Shown: one piece after another, positions 1-8,139 of the stretch | How positions within the stretch are numbered: the first letter of the stretch is position 1 | Layout of the letters: each line of letters opens with the position of its first letter | DNA from: an uncultured Actinomycetes bacterium | GTDB taxonomy: Bacteria > Actinomycetota > Acidimicrobiia > Acidimicrobiales > Microtrichaceae | Reading direction: 5' to 3' | Assembly: GCA_903852755.1 (NCBI GenBank) | Contig: CAINRS010000140.1 | Coordinates: 1 to 64,000, forward strand | Length of the DNA: 64,000 nt | The notes under the pieces: generated by a model | What the model was told of the DNA's origin: nothing | The model's input: the letters and a program-made list of their open reading frames with translations, nothing else | The model's database searches: none | Translations under genes and position numbers: made by a program

Positions 1-1
1 C

Positions 2-397
2 GAGGGTGTCGGGGACCACGGGTGCGAGTACATGACCGGTGGCCGCGTGGTCGTCCTCGGGCCGACCGGTCGCAACTTCGGCGCCGGGATGTCGGGCGGC
101 GTGGCCTACGTGTTCGACGAAGACGGCACCTTCCCGTCCCGGGTCAACTTCGAGATGCTGAGCCTGGAGGACCCGACGGACGAGGACCTCGCCGAGGTCG
201 AGGCGGTGATCAGGGACCACGTCGAGCACACCGGGTCCGCAGTGGGCACCGCACTGCTCGCCGACTGGGCCCGGGCATCCGGTTCGTTCGTGAAGGTGAT
301 GCCCAACGACCTCCGGCGCGTGCTCGACGCTGTGGCGCTCGCCGAGGCCGAGGGACTCGACGTCGTCGAGACGATCATGGCGTCCAGCCAGAAGTGA
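2..397 (+). CDS. gltB: Glutamate synthase large subunit, C-terminal end (partial)
   Basis: The gene enters from the left edge; only about the last 131 residues are present. They carry the glycine-rich beta-helix (GXGXG domain) of the large subunit of NADPH-dependent glutamate synthase, with [20 protein letters not shown] followed by [11 protein letters not shown]. GltB hydrolyses glutamine and channels ammonia to 2-oxoglutarate. The gltD gene follows after 34 bp on the same strand, the usual gltBD operon. The last codons and the TGA stop lie inside the first copy of a 22-bp tandem duplication, so the intergenic spacer is partly a copy of the gltB 3' end. Confidence 0.95.
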   Translation, partial: EGVGDHGCEYMTGGRVVVLGPTGRNFGAGMSGGVAYVFDEDGTFPSRVNFEMLSLEDPTDEDLAEVEAVIRDHVEHTGSAVGTALLADWARASGSFVKVMPNDLRRVLDAVALAEAEGLDVVETIMASSQK

Positions 398-421
398 CGT
401 GGCGTCCAGCCAGGAGTGACG
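378..421. repeat. 22-bp tandem duplication spanning the gltB stop codon
   Basis: Positions 378-399 and 400-421 are direct repeats differing at one base (A/G at the 15th position). Each copy carries the in-frame TGA; the first is used as the gltB stop and the second falls in the spacer before gltD. Confidence 0.9.
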
Positions 422-431
422 TGGAGCGAGC

Positions 432-1901
432 GTGGGTGACGTACGAGGATTCCTGAAGCACGAGCGGTCGTTGCCGAGCCGGCGGCCGGTTCCGGTGCGC
501 CTGCTCGACTGGCACGAGGTCTACGAGGAGGCCGAGCCGGGGGCGATCGAACAGCAGGCGAGCCGGTGCATGGACTGCGGCATCCCGTTCTGCAACAACG
601 GGTGCCCGCTCGGCAACATCATCCCGGACTGGAACGACATGGTCTACCGGGACGAGTGGCGCCGGGCGATCGACCGGCTGCACGCGACCAACAACTTCCC
701 GGAGTTCACCGGGCGGCTCTGTCCGGCGCCCTGTGAGGCCGCCTGCGTGCTCGGGATCAATGCCGACCCGGTGACCATCAAGCAGGTCGAGGTGTCGATC
801 ATCGATCGGGCGTGGGCCGAGGGGTGGGTGACGCCGGTCCGGCCGGCCCAGCTCACCGGACGCAGCGTGGCGGTGATCGGCTCGGGGCCGGCCGGACTCG
901 CCGCCGCCCAGCAGCTCACCCGGGCCGGGCACCACGTGGTGGTGTTCGAGCGGGCGGACCGCATCGGTGGACTCCTTCGGTACGGCATCCCGGAGTTCAA
1001 GATGGAGAAGCGTGTGCTCGACCGCCGTCTGGCCCAGATGCGCGCCGAGGGCACGGAGTTCCGCACGGGTGTCGACGTCGGAGGTGACGTCCCGGTCGAC
1101 GAGTTGCGGAGCGAGTTCGACGCCGTGGTGATCGCCACCGGTGCGACGGCCTGGCGCGACCTGCCGATCCCGGGTCGTGAACTCGAGGGCATCCACCAGG
1201 CCATGGAGTACCTGCCGTGGGCGAATCGGGCTCAGGAGGGCGACCTCGGGGTCGACGAGGTGCCGATCCACGCCGGCGGCAAGCGGGTGGTGATCATCGG
1301 CGGCGGCGACACCGGGGCGGACTGTCTCGGGACGGCCCACCGGCAGGGAGCGTCGAGCATCAGCCAGTTCGAGATCATGCCCCGTCCGCCGGACGAGCGA
1401 CCCGACGCCACTCCGTGGCCGACGTGGCCGCTCGTGCACCGGACGTCCTCGGCCCACGAGGAGGGCGGGGACCGCGTGTACTCGGTCAACACCGTCGAGT
1501 TCGTCGACGACGGTTCCGGCCGGCTCGCCGGTCTCCGGGTCGTCGACGTCGAGGCCGGAGAGGTGGACGGCCGCCCCGGATTCGTCCCCGTCCCCGGCAG
1601 CGAGCGGGTGATCGAGGCCGACCTCGTCTTCCTGGCCATGGGGTTCGTCGGTCCGCAGCGCCCCGGATTGCTCACCCAGCTCGGGGTCGACCTCGACGAG
1701 CGGGGGAACGTGCTCCGTGACGAGGACTGGTCCACCAACGTCGACGATGTGTTCGTGTGCGGGGACGCCGGCCGGGGCCAGAGCCTGATCGTCTGGGCGA
1801 TCGCCGAGGGTCGGGCCTGCGCTGCGGCCGTCGACCGCTCCCTGATGGGGGAGACCGATCTGCCCAGTCCGGTCCGTCCCGGTGATCGACCGCTCGTCTG
1901 A
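432..1901 (+). CDS. gltD: Glutamate synthase small subunit
   Basis: This 489-residue protein passes electrons from NADPH to the large subunit for glutamate synthesis from glutamine and 2-oxoglutarate. The N-terminal iron-sulfur domain has Cys46, 49, 54 and 58, then Cys97, 101 and 105. A FAD-binding GSGPAG motif lies near residues 147-157 and a second dinucleotide motif, GGGDTG, near 290 binds NADPH. Length and motif order are those of normal GltD. The GTG start at 432 lies just after the tandem duplication; the protein begins MGDVRGFLKHER, typical of the family. It overlaps the next gene by 20 bp. Confidence 0.96.
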   Translation: MGDVRGFLKHERSLPSRRPVPVRLLDWHEVYEEAEPGAIEQQASRCMDCGIPFCNNGCPLGNIIPDWNDMVYRDEWRRAIDRLHATNNFPEFTGRLCPAPCEAACVLGINADPVTIKQVEVSIIDRAWAEGWVTPVRPAQLTGRSVAVIGSGPAGLAAAQQLTRAGHHVVVFERADRIGGLLRYGIPEFKMEKRVLDRRLAQMRAEGTEFRTGVDVGGDVPVDELRSEFDAVVIATGATAWRDLPIPGRELEGIHQAMEYLPWANRAQEGDLGVDEVPIHAGGKRVVIIGGGDTGADCLGTAHRQGASSISQFEIMPRPPDERPDATPWPTWPLVHRTSSAHEEGGDRVYSVNTVEFVDDGSGRLAGLRVVDVEAGEVDGRPGFVPVPGSERVIEADLVFLAMGFVGPQRPGLLTQLGVDLDERGNVLRDEDWSTNVDDVFVCGDAGRGQSLIVWAIAEGRACAAAVDRSLMGETDLPSPVRPGDRPLV

Positions 1902-2844
1902 TCGGGTCGTGCCGGGGACGCTCCGCGTCGTCGTGGTGCACTGGAACCAGCCGGAACGCTGCATCCAGACGGTGCGACGACTGGTGGGCGACCGGGTCCC
2001 GGTGGCGGTCACGGTCGTCGACAACGACTCCGGTGATGTCGCCGTGGACCAGCTCGAGGTGGAGCTCCGGGACCTGATCGAGGCGGGGACCGTCGAGGTG
2101 GTGCGGACGGGGCGCAACGCCGGGTTCGGTCCGGGCGCCAACGTGGGCCTGCGACGGTTCCTGTCCCGGGCCTCCGACGGGGAGTGGGTGGGTCTCTGTC
2201 CGCACGACGTCGGGTTCGCGGACGACTGTCTGGAGCGACTGCTGGGTGCGGTCGACGGGGTGCCGGCGGCGGGTCTTGCGTGCGCGGACGTTGGTGACGG
2301 CATGGTGCCGGTGATCGACCCCTACTTCGGCGGACTGACGGTACCGGCGCGGCGGTGGCGTCCGGGGGGCGGTGCACCGACCGGAGAGGAGGGCTGGGAG
2401 GACGTGGCGTTCCCGCACGGCACGTTCATGCTGTTGCGGCGCGGGTGCATCGCCGAGGTGGGCGTCTTCGACGAGCGGTACTTCTCCTACTGCGAGGAGG
2501 CGGACCTGGCGGTGCGTGCCTGCCGGGCGGGGTGGCAGGTCGGGCTGGTACGCGGCGCCCGGGTGACGAACCTCCACCTCGGTTCGTCGGTTCCGCTGGT
2601 CGACTACCTGCAGACCCGCAACACCATCCTGCTGGTCCGCACGACGAGCGGCCGGTACCACGCAGCCGTCCGGACCGTGATCTCGGTCGTGCAGATGGTC
2701 CTCGGGGTCATCTGGCCGGCTCGGCGTCCGCTCGTGTTCGACGCCGTGGCCCGCCGACGGGGAGTGGTCGACGCCCTGCGCGGACGGTGGGGTCCGCCCC
2801 CGTCAGACCTCGGCAGACCTCAGGCGGTGGCGACCTCGTCCTGA
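1882..2844 (+). CDS. Family 2 glycosyltransferase (rhamnosyltransferase-like)
   Basis: A 320-residue soluble GT-A enzyme. The start of the fold is visible as VVVVHWNQPE followed by VTVVDNDSGD, then a GRNAGFGPGANVGLR stretch typical of rhamnosyl- or galactofuranosyl-transferase-like GT2 proteins. The catalytic region reads FDERYFSYCEEADLAVR, matching the FDE-F-YxED-D pattern of that group. The donor sugar cannot be read from sequence. The start is uncertain: GTG at 1882 overlaps gltD, and GTG at 1909 would also work; neither has a clear ribosome binding site. The 3' end overlaps the convergent gene by 25 bp. It is the first gene of the envelope-glycan region. Confidence 0.85.
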   Translation: MIDRSSDRVVPGTLRVVVVHWNQPERCIQTVRRLVGDRVPVAVTVVDNDSGDVAVDQLEVELRDLIEAGTVEVVRTGRNAGFGPGANVGLRRFLSRASDGEWVGLCPHDVGFADDCLERLLGAVDGVPAAGLACADVGDGMVPVIDPYFGGLTVPARRWRPGGGAPTGEEGWEDVAFPHGTFMLLRRGCIAEVGVFDERYFSYCEEADLAVRACRAGWQVGLVRGARVTNLHLGSSVPLVDYLQTRNTILLVRTTSGRYHAAVRTVISVVQMVLGVIWPARRPLVFDAVARRRGVVDALRGRWGPPPSDLGRPQAVATSS

Positions 2845-5414
2845 AGGACGACGGTGTCGGTCGTCGGACCTGACGACCGGTCGTGCAGGGTGCGGAGCCG
2901 CCACAGCGTCGCCCCGGCGACGAGGTACAGGCACAGCGCGAGCAGTTGGACCGACCGGAACCCGAGGGTCATCGACAGGATCGTGGTGAGCACGGACCCG
3001 ATCACCGAGAAGACCCCGTTGATGGCCCAGGCCCACGCCACGTACTCGTCGGCGTGGGCGGTCATGCCGCCGACGGTGCGCAGGCCCAGGGGCATGAACA
3101 TGCCGAGGCACAGCCCGAGCGGCGCGAGGATGGCGAACGCCAGCAGGACGCGGACGGCGAACGGCGCCGAGAGCGTGGCGTCGGTGATCGGTGCCAGCGC
3201 GAACCGGTAGAACGCGGTGAGCAGGGCGAGGACGCCGAGGAGCGGGAGGATCACGGCCTTGGGGTCGGCTGCGAACCGGTTCGACAGCAGGGCCCCCAGT
3301 CCGGTGAACACGAGAATCGACGCGAGGGTGACGGTGAGCGAGTAGGTGGGGAACCCGAGGTACTCGGTGAGCCGCTGGATCATCGTGATCTCGTAGAGCA
3401 TGAAGGCGAGGCCGAGCGCTGCGAAGTACACCGCCGAGCTGCCCTTGGCCGGCATGGCGCGCCACTCCTTTCGGACCACGACGAACGGGAGCAGCAGGAA
3501 CGACACCGCGAACACCGCAGCGATGAGGAGCAGCAGGAGCAGCACCCGCTCGCCGACGCCGGTCTCGCGGTCGAGCGGGTCGACCCGCTCGGTGATCGAG
3601 CTGATGACGTCCGAGAACGGCACGAAGTGCCAGAAGAACGGTCCGTCGTCGGTGATCGCTGCGACGTCGTACGGGTAGTCGGCGAGGAGTGCCTCGATCT
3701 CGGCGTCCGATGCCGTGGGGATCGCTCCGACGATCCCGGGAGCCGGTTCGAAGCCGGGGGCGTAGATCAACGTGCCCCCGTCGGCGTCGGGCACGTTGTC
3801 GACGAACCGTTGGACCTCCTCCGCGGTGAACGGCTCGCGCTTGAAGGCGATCGTCGACACGGCCGGGGCGTAGACGTCGGTCGACGTGGCCACGAGGACG
3901 TGCTGGCTCATGTCCTCGATGCCGATCCGGCGGAACGCCTCGCGTGCGGTGAGCAGGTAGCGGGCCGTGCGGTTGGGTCGGTCGGCGAAGGACACCTCGC
4001 CGAACTGGGCGACGGCGATGCCCCGGTCGCTCAGGTGGTCCAGTGTCGTCTCGATCATGTCGGCCGTGTACAGGTACGACTCCGAGAGCACGAACGCCCC
4101 CGACGACGCCGCGTTGCTGGCGGCGTAGCTGTCAGGGGCGACGTACCAGATCAGGTCGTACTCGTCGGGGGAGCGGGCGAGGAACGACCGGCCGTCACCC
4201 TGGGTCAGGTTGACCTGTGGGTACGACGTCAGGTCGCCCGTGTAGTCGGCGAACCGCTCCCGCACCAGTCCGACCGTGACCGGGTTCAACTCGACGGCGT
4301 CGATCCGCTTCGAGTTGCGGTGCAGGGACGCCACGATCTCGTTGCCGCCGGCGGAGCCGATGATGAGCTGGCGGTCGGGTGGCGTGTCGAGGATGTCGAA
4401 CGGCCAGGCCCGCGGGTCGGTCTCGAAGCGGGTCTCCTCGGCGGGGGTCCCGTCGAGGCGGATCAGACCGGAGCCCGGTGTCCCGTCGTGCACCAGCACC
4501 TTGAGCCGGTCGGCGATCTCCGGGTTGACCTCGGGTGGGATCTCGTTGACGTCCACCCGGAACACGGGACCCCAGTCCGAGAACACCCGACTCGGGCCCG
4601 GCTGGACCTTGGTGTCCTCCGGCCGGATCTCCGGCAGCACCCCGGACACGAGGGAGGGGACGAGCAGTCCGACAGCGAGCAGCCCCGCGAGGATCCGGGG
4701 CACCCGGGCCTCCCGGGGCAGGAGCCACGCCCCGAGCGCAGCGAGCAGCGCGGCCGAGAGCATCACCACCGAGGGCGGGCCGAGCCACGTGATGAGGAAC
4801 ACGACGACCAGTGCCGCCACGCCCGCCCCGAGGAGGTCCGAGAAGTACAGCCGCCCGATGTCGTCCCCGCCACGGCCCAGCAGCACGGCGATCATGATCC
4901 CGATGGCGATGAAGGTCGCGAACAGGGCCAGGCAGATCACGACGAGCGTGACCAACGCCCGGAGGGACCCGGCCGACCCGTAGTCCCAGAGGGCGAGGGT
5001 GTCGACCGGGATCATCGACACGACGAGGTACCCGAGCACGATGCTCAGCGCACCGGCCACGCTCGAGGTGGTGAGGATCCGGCGGGTGCCGGCGGCGCGG
5101 AGTCGGGCGGACAGCACGACCACCGTGGCACCGCTGCCGATGCCCAGCAGCGCCAGCCCGATCACGAGGTACGTGTAGTAGTACCAGAGCTTGTAGGAGA
5201 TGATCCGGGTGTAGGAGACCTCGAGCAGCAGGCCTGCGAGACTGACGACGAAGATGGCGAGGAGCGCCTCGGTCCGGGTGACGCCGGCGCCCGGTCCGCT
5301 GTCGGCCGGGACGGTGTCGGCCGGGATGGTGTCGGCCGGGACGGTGTCGGCCGGGACGGTGTCGGCCGGGACGCCGTCGTTCGGCGTGGCGCTGGTCTCC
5401 TCATGCTGGTCCAC
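2820..5414 (-). CDS. Large polytopic membrane protein with spermidine-synthase-like domain
   Basis: This 864-residue protein has about eight membrane segments between residues 45 and 265, a soluble domain to about 590, and roughly six more segments to the end. The soluble part resembles the Rossmann methyltransferase fold of spermidine synthases (LIIGSAGGNEI, then IDAVELNPVTV and QGDGRSFL), but the glycine-rich motif is GSAGGNE rather than GGGDGG, and the usual catalytic Asp/Pro loop is replaced by YVAPDSYAAS. Polyamine synthesis is therefore unlikely. The cytosolic N-terminus contains five tandem V/I-P-A-D-T/S pentapeptides. It is third in a minus-strand operon behind GT4 and HAD genes, overlapping the latter by 14 bp. 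Role unknown. Confidence 0.8.
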   Translation of the reverse strand: MDQHEETSATPNDGVPADTVPADTVPADTIPADTVPADSGPGAGVTRTEALLAIFVVSLAGLLLEVSYTRIISYKLWYYYTYLVIGLALLGIGSGATVVVLSARLRAAGTRRILTTSSVAGALSIVLGYLVVSMIPVDTLALWDYGSAGSLRALVTLVVICLALFATFIAIGIMIAVLLGRGGDDIGRLYFSDLLGAGVAALVVVFLITWLGPPSVVMLSAALLAALGAWLLPREARVPRILAGLLAVGLLVPSLVSGVLPEIRPEDTKVQPGPSRVFSDWGPVFRVDVNEIPPEVNPEIADRLKVLVHDGTPGSGLIRLDGTPAEETRFETDPRAWPFDILDTPPDRQLIIGSAGGNEIVASLHRNSKRIDAVELNPVTVGLVRERFADYTGDLTSYPQVNLTQGDGRSFLARSPDEYDLIWYVAPDSYAASNAASSGAFVLSESYLYTADMIETTLDHLSDRGIAVAQFGEVSFADRPNRTARYLLTAREAFRRIGIEDMSQHVLVATSTDVYAPAVSTIAFKREPFTAEEVQRFVDNVPDADGGTLIYAPGFEPAPGIVGAIPTASDAEIEALLADYPYDVAAITDDGPFFWHFVPFSDVISSITERVDPLDRETGVGERVLLLLLLIAAVFAVSFLLLPFVVVRKEWRAMPAKGSSAVYFAALGLAFMLYEITMIQRLTEYLGFPTYSLTVTLASILVFTGLGALLSNRFAADPKAVILPLLGVLALLTAFYRFALAPITDATLSAPFAVRVLLAFAILAPLGLCLGMFMPLGLRTVGGMTAHADEYVAWAWAINGVFSVIGSVLTTILSMTLGFRSVQLLALCLYLVAGATLWRLRTLHDRSSGPTTDTVVLQDEVATA
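5298..5372 (-). repeat. Five tandem 15-bp coding repeats (VPADT)
   Basis: Five in-frame 15-bp units encode VPADT, VPADT, VPADT, IPADT, VPADS at residues 15-39 of the SpeE-like membrane protein. The units are nearly identical at DNA level, so copy number probably changes by slippage. Confidence 0.9.
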
Positions 5415-6105
5415 GGGTCTCCTCCGGTCGATCCGACGCTAACCCCTGCGCGTCGGCGGGTGGCTCACCCCCGAGCCGGTCACCGGCGCCGGCGAGTCCG
5501 TCGAGCGGGAGCGGACTCGGGTAGGCCCGCCCGGAGTCCACCACGGCCCGGACCACCAGGTCCTCGACCTCCGACCACGACCGGGCCCGCAGCCCGTCGA
5601 GGTGGCGGTTGTAGGGCTGGTCGAACACCACCACCGCCGCACCCGAGGCCCGGAGCGCCTCGACGTTGTGGGGGGCGTCCTCGACGTAGAGGTCGGCACC
5701 CACCTGTGGCTTGGCCCCGAGGAAGCACAGGTCCCGGTAGGGGATCCGCTGGTCGTCGAGCCACGCCACGGTGTCGGCGACCGCCGTGGCGTGGTGCCAG
5801 TTGGAGATCAGCCGGTGGGTGATCACCCGGATCCAGACCCCGGCGTCCGACAGCCGCCACAGCGTGTCCGATGCGCCGGCGAGCGGCGGCATGGTGGCGA
5901 ACATGTGCTCCTCGACCACGGCACGGCGATGGTGGGCGAGGAACGACTCGCGGTCCAGGCCCCACTCGCCGAAGTCCCAGGTCACCTCGGTGGTCAGGGT
6001 GTCCGGCTCCACGTTGCGTTGCCGGGCGACGGAAGTCCGGAAGGCCGTGGTGTAGTCGGCACAGACGCCGTCGAGGTCGACGCCGAGGACGAACGGGGAG
6101 GTCAC
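5401..6105 (-). CDS. HAD-superfamily phosphatase (5'(3')-nucleotidase-like)
   Basis: A 234-residue protein. Motif I is VDLDGV with Asp10 (nucleophile) and Asp12 (acid/base), motif II is the threonine in VITHR, and the acidic motif is YVEDAPHN, an arrangement like cytosolic 5'(3')-deoxyribonucleotidases of the HAD class. The last 45 or so residues are Pro/Gly-rich and probably disordered. It overlaps the GT4 gene by ATGA upstream and the SpeE-like gene by 14 bp downstream, so the three are probably one transcript. Substrate unknown; in this setting a nucleotide or sugar phosphate is plausible. Confidence 0.8.
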   Translation of the reverse strand: MTSPFVLGVDLDGVCADYTTAFRTSVARQRNVEPDTLTTEVTWDFGEWGLDRESFLAHHRRAVVEEHMFATMPPLAGASDTLWRLSDAGVWIRVITHRLISNWHHATAVADTVAWLDDQRIPYRDLCFLGAKPQVGADLYVEDAPHNVEALRASGAAVVVFDQPYNRHLDGLRARSWSEVEDLVVRAVVDSGRAYPSPLPLDGLAGAGDRLGGEPPADAQGLASDRPEETRGPA

Positions 6106-7313
6106 CGGGTCGTTGCCAGGACCGGGTCCCGGCGGCGCCCGTCGCTGCGACGCTCGGCGGCGTCGGCGGCCAGCACCTCGAAGTTGGCCAGCGCAGCGTG
6201 CTCCCAGGTCAGCGTGGCGGCCCGGAGCAGCGCCCCTCGACCGAGCCGGTCCCGCTCGCCCGCGTCGCCGAGCACCCGCACGAGGCCGGCGACCAGAGCG
6301 CCGTCGTCGCCGGCGAGCACACCGGAGGTCCCGTCGACGACGGCGTCGGCGTGGCCGGCGATGTCGCTCACGACGGCGGGGGTTCCGCAGGAGCCCGCCT
6401 CGGTGATGGTCATGCCCCAGCCCTCCCGGATCGACGCGGACGTGACCGTCCAGGCGCGCCGGTACAGGTCGAGGAGTTCGGCGTCGGAGATCCGACCGAG
6501 CAGCCGGACGTACCCAGCGGCCCCGTGCTCGGCGACGGCGGCCTCGATCGTCGGCCGCTCGTACCCCTCGCCGACGATGTGGAGCTCAGCACCGGGGACC
6601 TGCTCGCGCACCCTGGCGAAGGCGGCGACGAGCCGTGGGAAGTCCTTGACCGGAACCAGCCGTCCCACGGCGACCGCGAGCGGCGTGGCGGACCGCTCGC
6701 CGCCGGGGGTGAAGCCCGGGTCGACACCGGGTGGGATGACCTCGACGAGCTCGGGTCGGAACCCGTGCTCGAGCAGTTCGTCGCGCGAGGTGTGGGACAG
6801 CGTCACGACGTGCTGCCGCCGGTACAGGCGCGGGGCGATCCGCTCCTCGAGCGCAACACCCGCCGCGGCGATCGGCCCCGGCTGGCTCATCGCCCACATC
6901 GGACCGTGGATGTGGTGCAACCAGATCATGCGGGGTCCTCGACGCCACAGGGGCGAGAGGAACGGCATGCCGTTCCAGATCTCGACCAGGCCGTCGCAGG
7001 GCCCGAGCCGGCCCGTGATCTCCGCCAGTGCCGAGCGGGGGAACACCGTGTAGCGGTTGCCCCGTCGGCTCACCCGGTAGCCGTCCCGGGTCGCGACCGG
7101 AGGTCGTCCGACCGACGACGAGGTCCGCATGGTCACGGCCAGGCCGGACTGGGTCCAGATCGACCCGATGTTGTGCGCGTGGATCTCGCTGCCCCCGGCC
7201 TCGGGGTCGTCGAGGTCCCGCCAGCCGAGCAGGTGGATCGTCCCGATCCCGCTGTCGGCCGCCAGGTCGGCGATCTTGCGGCGAGTCTCCTCGCTGGCAA
7301 CAGGCGTGTTCAC
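6102..7313 (-). CDS. Family 4 glycosyltransferase
   Basis: A 403-residue retaining GT-B enzyme. The C-terminal half shows the family hallmarks: IPPGVDPGF, VGRLVPVKDFPRLV and the EX7E signature in EGWGMTITEAGSCGTPAVVSD (first Glu binds donor, second is near the nucleotide ribose). The N-terminal half has DPEAGGSEIHAHNI, common in GT4 enzymes acting on surface polysaccharide. The GTG start lies 9 bp from a TAGTGT -10 box shared with the divergent methyltransferase gene, so its mRNA should be leaderless or nearly so. First gene of the three-gene operon running to 2820. Confidence 0.9.
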   Translation of the reverse strand: MNTPVASEETRRKIADLAADSGIGTIHLLGWRDLDDPEAGGSEIHAHNIGSIWTQSGLAVTMRTSSSVGRPPVATRDGYRVSRRGNRYTVFPRSALAEITGRLGPCDGLVEIWNGMPFLSPLWRRGPRMIWLHHIHGPMWAMSQPGPIAAAGVALEERIAPRLYRRQHVVTLSHTSRDELLEHGFRPELVEVIPPGVDPGFTPGGERSATPLAVAVGRLVPVKDFPRLVAAFARVREQVPGAELHIVGEGYERPTIEAAVAEHGAAGYVRLLGRISDAELLDLYRRAWTVTSASIREGWGMTITEAGSCGTPAVVSDIAGHADAVVDGTSGVLAGDDGALVAGLVRVLGDAGERDRLGRGALLRAATLTWEHAALANFEVLAADAAERRSDGRRRDPVLATTR

Positions 7314-7321
7314 GACCCGCC

Positions 7322-7328
7322 TACACTA
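7322..7328. promoter_or_regulatory. Overlapping divergent -10 elements
   Basis: The heptamer TACACTA reads TACACT on the plus strand (for the methyltransferase at 7357) and TAGTGT on the minus strand (for the GT4 gene starting at 7313). One AT-rich element can therefore open for both directions. Confidence 0.6.
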
Positions 7329-7356
7329 CGCGGCCGTCGTCGGACCGAGGAGGATC

Positions 7357-8139
7357 GTGAAGCTCACCGGTGAGCGCCCCATCGAGGGCGAGACGCCCGA
7401 CTCGCTGCTGGCGCTCCACGCCGCCGGCTACCGGGAGGTCGTGGCCCGCCTGGGGCCCGGCCGCCTGCTCGACGTCGGGTGCGGTCTCGGCGACGAGAGC
7501 GTCGGGCTGGCCTCGGCGGACCGGGACGTGGTCGGCGTCGACTACGACCCGGCCACTGCGGCGACGGCCGTGCGGGTGCACGGGGCGAGCGGACTGCGGG
7601 CGGTCTGTGGTGACGGGTCACGCCTGGGACTCCGGGACTCGGTGTTCGACCACGTGTGTTCCTCGCACCTGATCGAGCACTTCGTGGATCCCGAGCTGCA
7701 CGTCCGAGAGGTGTCCCGGGTGCTCGCGGATGACGGCACGGCGTTCTTCCTGACCCCCAACGCTCCGGCCGACTTCGAGAACCCCTACCACGTGTACCTG
7801 TTCACCCCGGAGGACCTGCGGGCCACCCTGCTCCGTCACTTCGGACAGGTCGAGGTGCTCGGTCTCGACGCCAACGAGACGGCCAAGGCGGACTTCGAGC
7901 AGCGTCGGGCCATGGCCGACCGGCTGCTCCGCCTCGATCCCCTGGGACTGCGGCACCGCCTGCCCCGGCAGGCCTTCGTCTGGCTCCACGCCACGGGCCG
8001 GAGGCTCGCCTACCGCTACACGTCGTCGTCCCAGACCGGTGGGACCTCGGGGATCACCGACGCGGACTTCGCGACCACCGACGACATCGACACGACGACG
8101 CTGGTGCTCTTCGCGGTCTGCCGTCAGCCGCTCGACTGA
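7357..8139 (+). CDS. SAM-dependent methyltransferase
   Basis: A 260-residue class I methyltransferase. Motif I is LLDVGCGLGDESVGLA, the acidic motif II is VVGVDYDPA, and HLIEHFVDPELHVREVSRVL corresponds to the helix after motif IV in ubiquinone/menaquinone-like (UbiE/UbiG) methyltransferases. The acceptor is unknown; its setting suggests a glycan or lipid-linked sugar. GTG at 7357 was chosen because GAGGAGG ends 3 bp before it and the TACACT -10 box sits 29 bp upstream, giving a short leader with a real ribosome binding site. Its 3' end overlaps the convergent AftD-like gene by 16 bp. Confidence 0.85.
   Translation: MKLTGERPIEGETPDSLLALHAAGYREVVARLGPGRLLDVGCGLGDESVGLASADRDVVGVDYDPATAATAVRVHGASGLRAVCGDGSRLGLRDSVFDHVCSSHLIEHFVDPELHVREVSRVLADDGTAFFLTPNAPADFENPYHVYLFTPEDLRATLLRHFGQVEVLGLDANETAKADFEQRRAMADRLLRLDPLGLRHRLPRQAFVWLHATGRRLAYRYTSSSQTGGTSGITDADFATTDDIDTTTLVLFAVCRQPLD

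Noticed and set aside
378-421. The 22-bp repeats considered as an attachment site or IS scar
   Set aside because: They are directly adjacent with no inserted element and one mismatch, as expected of simple tandem duplication.
5298-5372. Short tandem repeats considered as a CRISPR array
   Set aside because: Units are contiguous 15-bp in-frame codon repeats with no spacers and no cas genes nearby.
2883-5822. A 979-codon open frame on the plus strand opposite the SpeE-like gene
   Set aside because: It is rich in charged, low-complexity residues with no domain and lies antisense to a gene with clear membrane segments and codon bias. Long antisense frames are expected at this GC content.
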